Positions 1 through 10,375 of a DNA stretch of 64,000 nucleotides are shown one piece after another. The DNA is from Polydactylus sextarius (Eukaryota; Chordata; Actinopteri; Polynemidae). The notes below the pieces were generated by a model that did not search any database, had not been told where the DNA came from, and saw only the letters and a program-made list of their open reading frames with translations. The stretch spans positions 19,851,047 to 19,915,046 of the forward strand of contig CM028908.1 in assembly GCA_016801845.1 (NCBI GenBank), in the 5' to 3' direction. A program made the position numbers and the translations under genes. The number at the start of each line of letters is the position of its first letter. The stretch's first letter is position 1.

Positions 1-1
1 C

Positions 2-3000
2 TTGTCCATGGATGCCAAGCCCATGTCTGGAGAAGGAGCAGTGGGGGGTGGTCTGGCTATGAGAAGGAATGTCCCATGTCCCTCGTTAGTCAAACAGGAG
101 AACATCGACACTCCTATTCGACCTGGAACAGTACCCAATGGCTTTCCTGGAGGCATGGGTGTGTGTCCACCAAGAGGCAACCCAACAAGTAACCTAAACA
201 CATATTCCTTTGCATGCCCAAGACAGCCTGGTTTTCATTTGTTTTATCAGTACTACTTTATTTTATTCTCAATTAAACTCATTGTCTTTGAGAGAAGCTT
301 AGGGTCCAATTTTCACTATGTTGCTAAACTGACTGATGAAACTGAAATAAATTGTCTTGATCTTGTTCAGGGGCTATGGGCAGAGGCATGGGAATGCCAC
401 AGCGCCCTCCCATGGCAGGACCAGGGGAATGGGGGATGCCAAGGCCCAGTGGCAGCCCTGTGGCTGGACCAGGTCACCCAGGCATGGGGCGCTCTGGTCC
501 AATGGCAGGACACATGATCAACCGCTCAAACAGTGTACCTGGAAACACCCGTGCTATGCACATGGATATGGGTATGTCAAATGTGGTGTAATCTTTGCTT
601 CTGCAACCACTAAATGTTCGACGTAACATAAATATCTGACTGAGAAAATTTCTGTCAATTAATCTCTAGGTCCCAATGAAGCCAGTATGAATATGAGCCC
701 GTTTGGTGGACATGGGCCACCACCTCAGTCACCCTCCTGGCCAGACTCTGCTATGGGAATGGACAGACCACAGACCAACACAAGCAGGTAAACCGCTAGT
801 CCCAACCTGATCCTGATTCTTTTTTTCATCTTAGTAGACTTCAGCCTGAATCCAGAAGTTAACAATAATTGTGTCTATTGTAGTCTGCTTCTCTTGAACT
901 GACTGATCATCTTTGTCATTTATTGGTGTAGGGATCAGTTTTCACACCCTCTGGATGAACTGCTGGGGCCACTGGCCAACAGCGAAGGGCCAAGTGATGA
1001 ACGAGCACTTCTTGACCAGTTGGACTCTCTCCTCAACACAGCTGATCTCATTACTCTGCGGGAGATAGACCGAGCCTTAGGCATCCCTGAAATAGTAGGC
1101 CAGGTACCAGACATGTTGAAGAATGAATTATGCATTGCACTACTTTTGTCAATAAGAGATGATAAGACATTACCAGTGTTTCATATTTCTGCTTTCTCCT
1201 AAAAGTAGTTCTAAATTAAACTGTGATTGTAATGGTTATTGACTAAGATAAGCAGCATGTACTTAAGTATAAAATCACAATGTACCAGCATGAATTGCTT
1301 GTTGCCTTCTATTTAAGGGAATCCTGAATCAGTGAAGCATTTAGAGAGCAGCCCACAAAGTGCTTCAAAATCACTGCATACATTAATGTTGGCATATCTT
1401 CTGTTTGAAATAGAAGTGATTTTAATCTGTCAAGACTGGTGTAGTACATAAAAATTAGTACATGACAGTAGCTAAATCAATTAGCTTAAACCAGCTCTGT
1501 GTGACATTTAACTTAAGCTTATTCTGTGCAACCTAACATTACTAACTAAATACTTCTAACTAATTAATTCTCTGTACCCCAGTCTCATGGACCTGAAGGT
1601 CACCAGCAGGGCCAGGATCAAGGTCCAGGTCAGTGCCCATCATCAGAGCCTTTCCCAGGGCCGGACTCCTCCATCAGCATGGACCAAAAACCCATATACA
1701 ACCAGGGCTACCCCGGGCCCCCAGGACCTCCCTCCATGGGCATGCAGGGAGGTTATGGTGGTAATGCAGTTCAAGGCCAGGCCCCGGGAAGTTTCAACCC
1801 TATGATGAATCAAATGGGCCAAACAGGAAGCTTCCCAGGCATGGCGGGCATGGGGGGTATGGGCAACCCCCGCGCAAACATGATGAGACCTCGTATGATG
1901 GCCACCAAGCCTCTCCGACTGCAGCTACAGCAGAGACTGCAAGGGCAGCAGGTGATCACACAAACTAATGCAAATAATATTCGACCTAATGGTGATCCTG
2001 TATATTGTTATTTAGAGGACACAGCATGTCATCTCATTTCTTAAAGGGGGTAACTTGCTTCTTGGATATGATTTGAATAGATAACATAAAAATGAGTAAT
2101 TAACTGTCTTTATCCTGCTTATTCTGGCAGTTTATGAACCAAACCCGACAAGGCATTAAGATGGAAAATGCCCCAGGAGGAAACCCTGCCATGCGACCCG
2201 GGATGCAGCCTGGGATGCAACCTGGGATGCAGCCTGGGATGCAACCTGGGATGCAACCTGCAGCCATGGGTGGTCAGGTATGTGGTCACACCTCATCACA
2301 TCCAATTCTGAGTGTATTTACTTGTCATATTTGATAAAACCAGCAAGTCAAAATTTGCAGAATTAATGTCAAAGTATCGATCTTTCTCCGCAGCCTGGTT
2401 TCATCAACTCCCAGATGTTGGCTCAGCGCAGCAGAGAGATGATGCAGATGAAGAGGCAGCGGATGATGATGCTGATGCAGCAACAACAGCAGCAGCAGCA
2501 GCAGGGAGCAGCGGGAGGTTTCAGCCCTCCCCCAAACGTCACTGCCCCAGGAGGCATGGACAACCCTATGGCAGGCCCCCCCATGAACCAGCCTGGGCAG
2601 CAGGGTTTCAACTATGGAGGTAACTATGGTGAGTTTTACTGAAACTTAGCTGGATGGTTGTAGCTGGATGGCTTAGCTGGAAGTTTCACACTCATCGCTT
2701 CTCTTCTTCTTCTTCTTCTTGTAGTTGCAGGAATGAACCAACAGGGGGACCCATCATTCATGGCGCCTGGAAGCAGCCCACCAGGAAACATGATGCAAGG
2801 ACGAATGGGTGGTCCTCCTCAGAACACCATGATGCCAGGGATGCAGGGAAACCCACAGGGAGGACCCATGTACCCATCAGGAGACATGAAAGGCTGGCCA
2901 CAGGGCGCCATGCCACGCAACACGTATGTAACATATAGCTTCTCTCTGAATGTTAACTCAAAATAATGATAACTAAGCTAATTTTTGAGAAATATTTCTA

Positions 3001-3393
3001 CATGATAACTGACTAGTCTCAACACTTTTATTTTTGGGATCTTCCAGCTCATACCCCCAGCAACAGTTCCCCCAGCAGGGCAACCAGGGCCAGTTTGGAC
3101 CCATGATGATGAACAACTCCATGGGTGGACCTGGACCAGTGAGTGGAGCTGGTGCAGGACAGATGGGCCAAATGCCAGGACAGATGCAGAGCCAAATGGG
3201 CATGAATCCCATGGGTATGGGTAGAATGCCAATGGGACCTGATCAGGTGAGTAACACTTAAACAGGACTCAGCCTAATGTTGTAAAATTCTGTAGAAACA
3301 TTTAGATATTTAAAGGGAAATGCTGAGATTTTACAACCTCTCAGGAGGATAACACATCTCACTGCTTTTCTGTCTTTGCAGAAGTATTGTTGA
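2..3393 (+). CDS. ncoa3: Nuclear receptor coactivator 3 (SRC-3/AIB1), 3' part, ten exons
   Basis: Coding exons read from splice sites and frame: <1-188, 371-571, 670-787, 932-1103, 1583-1951, 2131-2277, 2394-2628, 2731-2923, 3048-3246, 3382-3393. All introns are GT-AG, phases match throughout, and the product is about 610 residues plus stop. NCOA3 is a p160 coactivator that links ligand-bound nuclear receptors to CBP/p300 and arginine methyltransferases in the nucleus. Visible landmarks are LDELLGP and LLDQLDSLL followed by LREIDRALGIPEIV (CBP-binding AD1, exon 932-1103), a conserved MMNQM...RANMMRPR...LRLQLQQRLQGQQ block (exon 1583-1951), AQRSRE, nine glutamines, FSPPPNVTAP, GDMKGWPQG and the terminus MGPDQKYC. 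That terminus fits NCOA3; NCOA2 and NCOA1 differ there. The bHLH-PAS and receptor-interaction regions lie left of the window. The gene is convergent with ID1. The paralogue call is from memory of vertebrate proteins; an a/b duplicate cannot be distinguished. Confidence 0.95.
932..1103 (+). other. ncoa3: NCOA3 exon encoding the AD1 CBP/p300-interaction segment
   Basis: This single exon enters in phase 2 and leaves in phase 0. It encodes an LXXLL motif (LDELL), then SDERALLDQLDSLL and EIDRALGIPEIVGQ. In p160 proteins this region folds with the NCBD of CBP/p300. The LXXLL spacing and the DRALGIPE signature are intact. Between them the usual SNTDATGLEEIDRAL reads LNTADLITLREIDRAL, a divergent inter-helix segment. 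Confidence 0.9.
2200..2259 (+). repeat. Coding minisatellite: five tandem GMQP units in NCOA3
   Basis: Five 12-bp units of GGGATGCARCCT type encode GMQPGMQPGMQPGMQPGMQP inside the exon 2131-2277. Units differ only at the synonymous third base of the Gln codon. The mammalian protein has only a short MRPMMQPQQG-like segment here, so the array is a lineage-specific expansion that keeps frame because the unit is a multiple of three. Confidence 0.95.
2478..2504 (+). repeat. NCOA3 polyglutamine tract, nine codons
   Basis: Nine consecutive Gln codons (CAG, CAA, CAA, then six CAG) follow a Met-rich MMMLM stretch. Human NCOA3 has a polymorphic tract of well over twenty Gln at the corresponding place. 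The tract is short here and interrupted near its 5' end by two CAA codons. Confidence 0.95.
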
Positions 3394-3790
3394 GGACTGG
3401 GAGCTGACAGCAAAATCTAGAGCCTTACAGCTGCAGCAAAGGAGTCTGGGCCAGGAGAAGAGTTGGACCTACACACTCACACACATACAGGAAGTTTCTC
3501 AGCATAAAATGTGATGCAGGAGGCTCAACACAACACACTGCTCATCCTGGAGGAAACGGGCTACAGGGACAAAGTGTGTATCAGGTTTCACTTTAAACTG
3601 AAGCATCACATGCTGTAGCCAAACCCTGTTCAGGTTATTCACAAACGAAACATCACAGAGCGTGTGTGTGTGTGTTGTGTTTTCACGTGAATGACCTGGA
3701 GCTGTCAGGCAGTATTCAGCATCACAGCTGCAGAATGGGACTACGGTACAACTGACTGTGGCTGCACTTTACCTGGAGGCTTCTGTGTGG

Positions 3791-3796
3791 AATAAA
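3791..3796 (+). terminator. Candidate proximal polyadenylation signal AATAAA (NCOA3)
   Basis: AATAAA lies about 400 bp after the NCOA3 stop, followed within about 100 bp by T-rich sequence. It is the first canonical signal downstream of the gene. Confidence 0.5.
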
Positions 3797-4196
3797 GATT
3801 GATGCAATATTTCTTCATCATTACAGCCTTACTAGAGATTCAATGCCTTCACAACAATGGGTTTCTTTTTTTTCTTTCTTTCTTATCCTTTGGATGCGCC
3901 TCATTCTTAAAGTCATGGGAAGCTATAAGCACAGTTTACTCTGTTATGCAGATTGGAGCAATAAGTCTCGTCTCTATGCTTTAGACTGTAACTGAGCATC
4001 ATTACCCCTGTTATAAGCAAGCAAATGGTACTGCAGTATTAAATGTCTCAAATGTCCTCTGTGAATATGAATTGTAAATATTCTACAAAATATATCAGAC
4101 ATGCTTTTTAAAGGCCCATTATTGCACAAAGTATGAGACCTGGTTGTATTTTTGTGTCCCATAGGTCAATGCAGATCTGGTTGCTTTTTTGTTTGT

Positions 4197-4225
4197 TTGT
4201 TTTTTTTTTTTTTTTTTTTTTTTTT
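4197..4225 (+). repeat. Poly(T) tract in NCOA3 3'UTR
   Basis: About 25 uninterrupted T residues follow a short TTTG array. On the opposite strand it reads as poly(A), but no retroposed gene body adjoins it. Confidence 0.85.
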
Positions 4226-4476
4226 GTCTTTGCAGATACTGCAGGCGTGTTTGGGTTTTCCTTCGCTTGTTTGTCATTTTTCTTCATGCTGTAATTTTTA
4301 ATTTGCCGAAAAAGTCATGTATTTCATGTTTTAGCAAGGCACTTTTTAAACTTGTGACGAGGATCTGATGCGTTGAAGGTTTGATCTTTCACACCATCAG
4401 AGGTTTTATAGGAAGGTGGTGGAAGTGACTTTTTGTCAGGACGGTCTATTACATAATATTGTTACTTTGTTGGAAT

Positions 4477-4508
4477 GTGTGTGTGTGTGTGCGTGTGTGT
4501 GTGTGTGT
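4477..4508 (+). repeat. (GT)n microsatellite
   Basis: Short GT array with one GC interruption in the putative NCOA3 3'UTR. It is responsible for the Cys-Val reading frames seen here. Confidence 0.9.
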
Positions 4509-5260
4509 TTCTGCAAATGTGTGTGCCGTACGTGAAGACGGGAACACACCAACAGGCTTGGTCCTTGCAGACTCGTCCCCCTCCCACCAGCTTTTTTTTT
4601 TTTTTTTTTTTGTCGTCAAGTGTATTTTATTCACAGCATCTTATTTTGACTGTTATTCTCGCTGAACTCGCTGAACCTACCTTTTCAACGTGCGCAATCC
4701 AAAGATATTTTTCCACATCTCTGTATAGTTTCTGAGATTTCTGGTGTACATTTTTTTTATGATATATGCGCTATATTATTCTGATGGTAAATGGGTACAT
4801 ATCATGGATTTGTAATAGCATATGACGGTTATGTACTGTAAGCGTGTCAGCTGTCGGAGCAGTGCAAAGACGACTGGAAGGTCTCAACCCCCACAGTAGA
4901 GAGTTTTTACATCCAGAGAAAAAAAAACAAAGCATGTTTTGCTGTGAAAGAGAAATACCAATGGAATGAAATCCACTTTAAGACATATCAATATCGCTCC
5001 TATTTTTCAGGAAACAACTTCATTTTATGTCCAGATTTTGTTACTTCAGGAAAAAGGAACTTTGTAGAGTTTGAATGAAGTGCAAAAAGAGGCGAGATAT
5101 AATTTGGTTTGTTTTTGTTTTTCTTCGTGTGGAGGTAAGATAAGCTGTCGTTTTACAGGATGTATATTACAGATTTTTTTTTCTTTTGATGTTGATATTG
5201 ATGTAAATACAAATTTCTATTTAAACACTCTCGACTGGTTCTCTCATTGTGTACTGACTC

Positions 5261-6296
5261 TCCTGTACTGATGATGAGCTGTGAGGCATGCGTGCAATTT
5301 ACTCCGCTCTCAGTCTGGTAACGGTGAAGATCAGTCAGCGCACTGCATCGAAATAATAATCAGGTTAATGAAACAAAACAAATGAGTGCTGCAGCTCGTC
5401 AGGTTATTGGAAGAAATGAAGGAATAATCCGTCTCTGTTTTTAGATCTAATATTCTTCTGCTAGGAAAAAAAAAAATTTTCTATGATTTTCAATATTACT
5501 CCCTGCTTAGTATTCTAATGAAGAAAAACTATCTCAGGTTTTTATAACTGCCTGTGCAGGAGAACACTAAACTCCAAACAAATTTAGACATTTAACAGCA
5601 GAAAATACATACCGAGGCAACATAGTTTTACTTATGTAAAGACAAGAATTGTAAAAAAATAAAAAATACAGTTGTCTTTTATTCAGAAATTTTAGACAAA
5701 CTGAAGTCATAGTTGTATTTGCCCAAGTGACTTGTCTGAGCCCTACAGGGGGGAGGGAGGAGGGCACATATTGTGACAAGTTTAATATTTTACAGTCCAT
5801 TATAGTATTTTAAAAACAACATTTGAATGCAAAACGTCAACCTGAAAAGTAACAGGAATTGCAGCTGTCAAATGAATGTACTGGAGTAAAGAAAGATAGT
5901 AGAGTATAGATACAAACAACAGGACATAGCTGTAAGTTAAGTGCTTCAAAATTACAGTAAACACATATTGTAATGTGTTGTTAAATCCTGTTATTAGATT
6001 ATAATTAGTGAATTGTGTGAGCAGGATATTAAAAGTTTTACATGTAAAAATCCAGATTTTTATATGATCTCGAAGTAATATAGTTGTCATGGAAACAGTC
6101 AAATAAATAGTATAATATTGTCCCCAATTACAATGATATGAAGTAGTAATAGATGGAAATAGTAAAAATGCAGAAAGACAAGTGCAAAATGCTGCTTTTT
6201 AATCATATTTTTTATTATTATTATCATTGTTGATGTTACCTTGGAGGAGTTACAAAACATATCTATCAATCTATATTAGTCCAAGTGTCATTGTCA
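5261..6296. other. AT-rich intergenic spacer, no gene seen
   Basis: A-T rich sequence between the NCOA3 3' end and the CTCF-like pair. Minus-strand open frames at 5567-6102 have low-complexity composition and no recognisable domain. Further AATAAA hexamers at about 5658 and 6102 could serve a very long NCOA3 UTR. Confidence 0.6.
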
Positions 6297-6312
6297 CCAG
6301 AAGGTGGCGCTG
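6297..6312 (+). promoter_or_regulatory. CTCF-like site 1 (plus orientation)
   Basis: CCAGAAGGTGGCGCTG fits the CTCF core CCASYAGRKGGCRSTG closely. It lies between the 3' ends of convergent NCOA3 and ID1, with a second same-strand site 111 bp downstream. Binding is inferred from the motif only. Confidence 0.6.
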
Positions 6313-6407
6313 TTGTCCATAGTTATTTTGCATAAACAGTCCATTCCTTCACACGGCAGCTAAAACCAAGTTTTTACCATTTTCCAAGACTATAATTCAC
6401 ATCAGGG

Positions 6408-6423
6408 TCACTAGGGGGCGCTG
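6408..6423 (+). promoter_or_regulatory. CTCF-like site 2 (plus orientation)
   Basis: TCACTAGGGGGCGCTG matches the CTCF core at nearly every informative position. It has the same orientation as the site at 6297-6312, giving a tandem pair. Confidence 0.65.
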
Positions 6424-7070
<647 letters not shown>

Positions 7071-7119
7071 CCATCTGCTCTCCTGGCCTCTCTGTCTCTC
7101 TCTCCCTCTCAGTGGATGG

Positions 7120-7445
7120 TTCCCGGCCCACTGTTTGTTAATGTTTCAATCAGCTGTGTGTTGAGGAATGTGGAGCTATTTAACCTGAACTTCCCCAGGT
7201 GTGCCGAGGCGCCGCTCAGTCTGGGCCCCGCCGCCCTCCCCTGCCCTTGGCACAAAGCTATCACACAAACACAATCACACACTGGCCACGCCGGGGCTGC
7301 AGCTGTGCGCATCGCACCGCAGGGAAATGGGAAAAACATTGCACCAGGGAGACAGAATAAATCTTATAACGAATCGCCTCGCCAAAGCAATTTAACCCCT
7401 GTGGTGCCGGCAGAGACAAAAACGGCTGATTTACACGGTGACATA
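7120..7445. promoter_or_regulatory. CpG-rich candidate enhancer 3' of ID1 with BMP/Smad composite site
   Basis: Unlike its AT-rich flanks, this block is CpG-rich and of high complexity, as expected of a conserved noncoding element. It contains GGCGCC-GCTCA-GTCTG at 7208-7223, an exact GRCGNC-N5-GTCTG element, which is the established Smad1/5-Smad4 composite site of BMP targets. It lies 0.7-1.0 kb beyond the predicted ID1 3' end. ID1 is a direct BMP target, so a downstream BMP enhancer is a sensible inference. Confidence 0.5.
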
Positions 7446-8100
7446 TTGAAACACCAAGTTTAAATGGACGTTTTATGAAGTGAAACTAAATTTCGTATCG
7501 TATCTGATTTATTTAATCTTTTTTTTCCAGATAAACAATCTCAAATCACGTCGACGTTGTCAGTGAATTTGTTACTTATAATTAAAACGTGAAATTCTCT
7601 TTTACTATTATTTCTATTCCAAATCCAAACATTTATTTGTCAAAATCTTTCGACTTGACGATTTAAAGTGAGACTTCCTCTTGTAATGTGATACGTTAAT
7701 GAGCCATAGAGAGGCAAATTACCAATTTAACTGGCTATGAGCCATTATACCGACCACCAGCTTTGGTGTTATGTTACCTGAATGACTTAACAGCTCATTT
7801 TTAGGTGTAACACGTTTTTAGTGACAACCACTTTAAACTCCCCTGAGAACTCAGGTACTAGATAAGTTGTTCATATAAATATGAGTAGGCCTAAGAGGAA
7901 TCACAATGGCAATAACAGCCCGTAATAACCGCCCAAGTGTTACCTTACAAGTCCCAGCTGATGTATTTGTAAAGAAATGATCAGTGATCCCCTCAGGTAT
8001 ATGATGTGATGCTACACTCTCTATTAGATTATTTACTCTCTTCTCCCTCACTATCTGTCACACACACACATACACAAACACAACGACACAGAGCGATTTC
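7446..8100. other. Intergenic, no gene seen
   Basis: AT-rich sequence between the CpG-rich block and the ID1 3' end. A short CA-rich run is at 8059-8085. The minus-strand frame at 7851-8051 shows no recognisable domain. Confidence 0.6.
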
Positions 8101-8104
8101 TTGT

Positions 8105-8633
8105 TCAAAAATAATTGTCTTGTTTTAATTAAAACACCAATAAGGTACATTGTAAGAAAACAATATCTTCACATAATGAGGCATTGTAATATACAATACA
8201 GTTTGTCACTCAGGAATCTGAGAAAATTTACTTTTTCTTCTTTTACAAAACGTTGAATTTTCTACACGGTATACACAAGATACAAAGAGCGTAACAGAAA
8301 CATTAGCTTTCTTTAGAAACTCTACAAGCAACAAGCGACGCTGGCTGCACTGAAACTTGTCTTGGTCTTCCGGCTAACCCAGTCTATCTCTGGACACTAC
8401 CGGCCTTCTTCTCTCAGGACCCTCATGAATCGAGAGCCGTGAGCAGGGGGCAGAGATCCTCTCCGCTGGAGGATGTCCACACTTTATTTTTTCTAGCATT
8501 GGGAGTTTGAAACATCCCTACACAGTTCAAGGTTTTATTTATCGATGTGGTCGTAAAAAGTCACATCAGGTAGCCTTGTTCGTTCTTGGCGGTGCTCGCT
8601 GTGGGGTCAAGGTGCGATGCTCCACGAGCTCTT
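8105..8633 (-). other. id1: ID1 3' untranslated region (end approximate)
   Basis: About 500 bp downstream of the ID1 stop on the minus strand. Candidate poly(A) signals on the minus strand are ATTAAA at 8124-8129 and AATAAA-type hexamers near 8483 and 8535. The distal one gives an mRNA of about 1 kb, typical of ID genes. Confidence 0.55.
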
Positions 8634-9224
8634 TTAACGGCACATAATCCTGTCATCTGAGCATCCATTCTGCGGGAGAAGAGAAGAAGAGGATGATTAG
8701 CTGATCAGTTCAGACAGTCACGAGAAAACCGAGGCGCAAAATGAACTTTTACGCACAGGAATGTCAACTTTACGCACGCGTATTGACATATAAAAACATA
8801 TGTTTACAGAGCTGTGGTGCGGTAGATTGTATAGCAGAATATTACATGAAAAGATAATTACCTCCACTGTGATGCTCGCGAGTTCTGCGTTCAGGGTGGT
8901 CAGCGGTGTGCGGGGGACGCCGCCGGTGGAGTGCTGGCGACTCTTCTCCGGCTCGTCCAGCTCGACCTGCAGGTCCCAGATGTAATCAATGACGTGCTGC
9001 AGAATCTCCACTTTGCTCGCTTTCTTGTTGGTGGGCAGTGTGGGTACGAGCTCCTTCAGCTTGCTGTAACAGCTGTTCATGTCCTGCAGAAAGACGCTCA
9101 TCTGCTCGTCCAACAGCGGGATCTTGCACTTGGTGATGGCCAGGCTCTGATCAGACAGGCAGCGCACCACGTCGTCGCTGCCGACCTTGGTCTTCAGGGC
9201 GCAGGTAGATCCGACAACCTTCAT
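8634..9224 (-). CDS. id1: Inhibitor of DNA binding 1 (dominant-negative HLH), complete
   Basis: Two coding exons on the minus strand, 9224-8862 and 8669-8634, separated by a 192-bp GT-AG intron (donor GAG|GTAATT, acceptor CCCGCAG|AAT); total 132 residues. ID proteins heterodimerise with E proteins through the HLH but lack a basic region, so they block bHLH transcription factors and favour proliferation over differentiation. N-terminal VVRCLSDQSLAI and LLDEQ, the HLH (about residues 42-90: SVFLQDMNSCYSKLKELVPT, loop PTNKKAS, KVEILQHVIDYIWDLQVEL), a destruction box RTPLTTLN (105-112) and C-terminal DDRIMCR are all intact. These signatures fit ID1 rather than ID2, ID3 or ID4. The start is the first in-frame ATG and has A at -3. 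An intron just before the last dozen codons is standard for ID genes. Confidence 0.96.
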
Positions 9225-9339
9225 CTTGGTTAATGTAAGAGGTGTAGTTTCCAAGGATAAGAAAAAAAAGAAGTGTTGAAATATTCGTAGATACGAGGGC
9301 TTCTCCTCTTAGAGTTGTATGCAAGGCAATGTTGACAGT

Positions 9340-9490
9340 TTGCAACATCCACATGGGCAAACCTCCTCGGGTTTATAGGAACGCAGGAGCAGGGGGCGTA
9401 TCCGAGTCCTCCTGTTTGAAGGCGGTGAGCCAATGAGAAGGCTGCATTTGTATTGGTGGGACGGTTCACAACTGCGCTCTCAGCCAATGG
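9340..9490 (-). promoter_or_regulatory. id1: ID1 core promoter: TATA box and three CCAAT boxes
   Basis: On the minus strand a TATAAA (plus 9372-9377) predicts transcription start near 9345, giving a 5'UTR of about 120 nt. Upstream lie three CCAAT/ATTGG boxes: 9430-9434 and 9484-9488 (CCAAT on plus) and 9452-9456 (ATTGG on plus). Centre spacings are about 22 and 32 bp, as in NF-Y-dependent promoters. The strong TATA fits an immediate-early, inducible gene. Confidence 0.8.
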
Positions 9491-10260
9491 CCGCTCTCGC
9501 CTGGTTATCGGGATTTACAATCTGTTTGAGGGATGGCGTTACAAATGGAAACAAATGTGTGTCTTTTATGGGTAATATGTGGGAATCCAGCTGTCCATGG
9601 CTTGGGGACTCTGCAGGTGTAGATTGCCTGGGGACAGTCAAGGGGTGGTGAATGCCTGGGTATGTACTGTGAGAATGTGTGTGTGTGGGATGAGACAGGA
9701 TGAAAAGGATGAATGGTTAATGATAATTAGGCTACCACAGTGCCCTAGATGCCTCTCACAATTGTTGATGGCGCTGCAGATGTGGATGACGATTGCACTG
9801 CGCAGTTACACAACTGATTACTTGGACTGGCCAAACAATTCTGGGAAAAGATTCACTTTTTATTCACTTAAATTAGTCCAAGATGATGGAGTTTGTTAAG
9901 AATATACTTTTTCGTGTATTGTGTGGAATGTAGTTCTAAAAAGAGATTAGCAGTTTGTACAGTTTATCACATCATTAGTTTAATAACATTACCATCTGGG
10001 GGCTTTAAAAACATACTATATATGCTTCCCACACCGCCTTTGCCTGAACTAAATGCTAAATGTCTGCTTTCTAACTCTTTATACGTACAAATTGCGGTTT
10101 ATTTCTCAGAGACGAGCTCTTTTTCCTGCATGTCTTGGAATTCTCTTCTCACGCAGCAGCTTCACGGATTCCTTCACACGTTTCTGCACTGTGTGCTCAG
10201 CCTTGTGTGCACACTCAGATCGCATCGCTCTGTTCTGAATCTTCCCCCCAGATTGTCCAA
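9491..10260. other. ID1 upstream flank, no gene seen
   Basis: Mixed-composition sequence between the promoter and the distal BMP-response cluster. Open frames at 9579-9899 and 9893-10297 lack domains and splice context, and are treated as chance. Confidence 0.5.
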
Positions 10261-10264
10261 ACAA

Positions 10265-10375
10265 GCCCGAGCAGACTGGCAGGCGCCAGCGCGATGACGT
10301 CACCCATTCATCCAAGCCTTGACGCCTGTCAGCCTGGCGCCGCTCGGGCGGTCTCCATGGAGACGTCAAACAAGA
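10265..10375 (-). promoter_or_regulatory. id1: Distal ID1 BMP-response region (Smad elements, CRE, GC palindromes)
   Basis: About 1 kb upstream of the predicted ID1 start. Minus-strand reading of 10272-10287 gives GGCGCC-TGCCA-GTCTG, an exact GRCGNC-N5-GTCTG Smad composite site. A perfect CRE TGACGTCA lies at 10295-10302. At 10321-10342 the sequence GACGCCTGTCAG then CCTGGCGCCG resembles, from memory, the core of the mammalian Id1 BMP response element, which sits at a similar distance. A 14-bp palindrome with inverted GTCT/AGAC boxes is at 10351-10364. Position, motif content and gene identity agree; function here is inferred. Confidence 0.75.

Larger units (their letters stand above)
3394..5260 (+). 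other. ncoa3: NCOA3 3' untranslated region (3' end approximate)
   Basis: After the stop there is no splice-bounded coding sequence. A canonical AATAAA lies at 3791-3796, which would give a short UTR of about 0.4 kb. The following sequence still looks UTR-like: two Pumilio-type TGTAAATA elements (4073-4080, 5202-5209), T-rich tracts and ATTAAA variants. Human NCOA3 also has a multi-kilobase 3'UTR. The long-isoform end near 5.2 kb is inferred. Confidence 0.55.

Noticed and set aside
2312..2623. Alternative 103-codon frame over the NCOA3 polyQ exon
   Set aside because: Shadow frame; splice phase and homology fix the real frame.
2973..3232. Minus-strand frames over the NCOA3 exon at 3048-3246
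   Set aside because: Antisense shadows of a Met/Gln/Pro-rich coding exon.
2..3393. NCOA1 or NCOA2 instead of NCOA3
   Set aside because: The C-terminal MGPDQKYC, FSPPPNVTAP and MKGWP features fit NCOA3; NCOA2 has a different terminal region and no such polyQ position.
8634..9224. ID2, ID3 or ID4 instead of ID1
   Set aside because: VVRCLSDQSLAI, LLDEQ and C-terminal DDRIMCR are ID1 signatures.
9225..9254. N-terminal ten-residue extension of ID1
   Set aside because: It would start from TTG, not ATG; the first in-frame ATG (9224) matches the ID1 N-terminus MKV and has A at -3.
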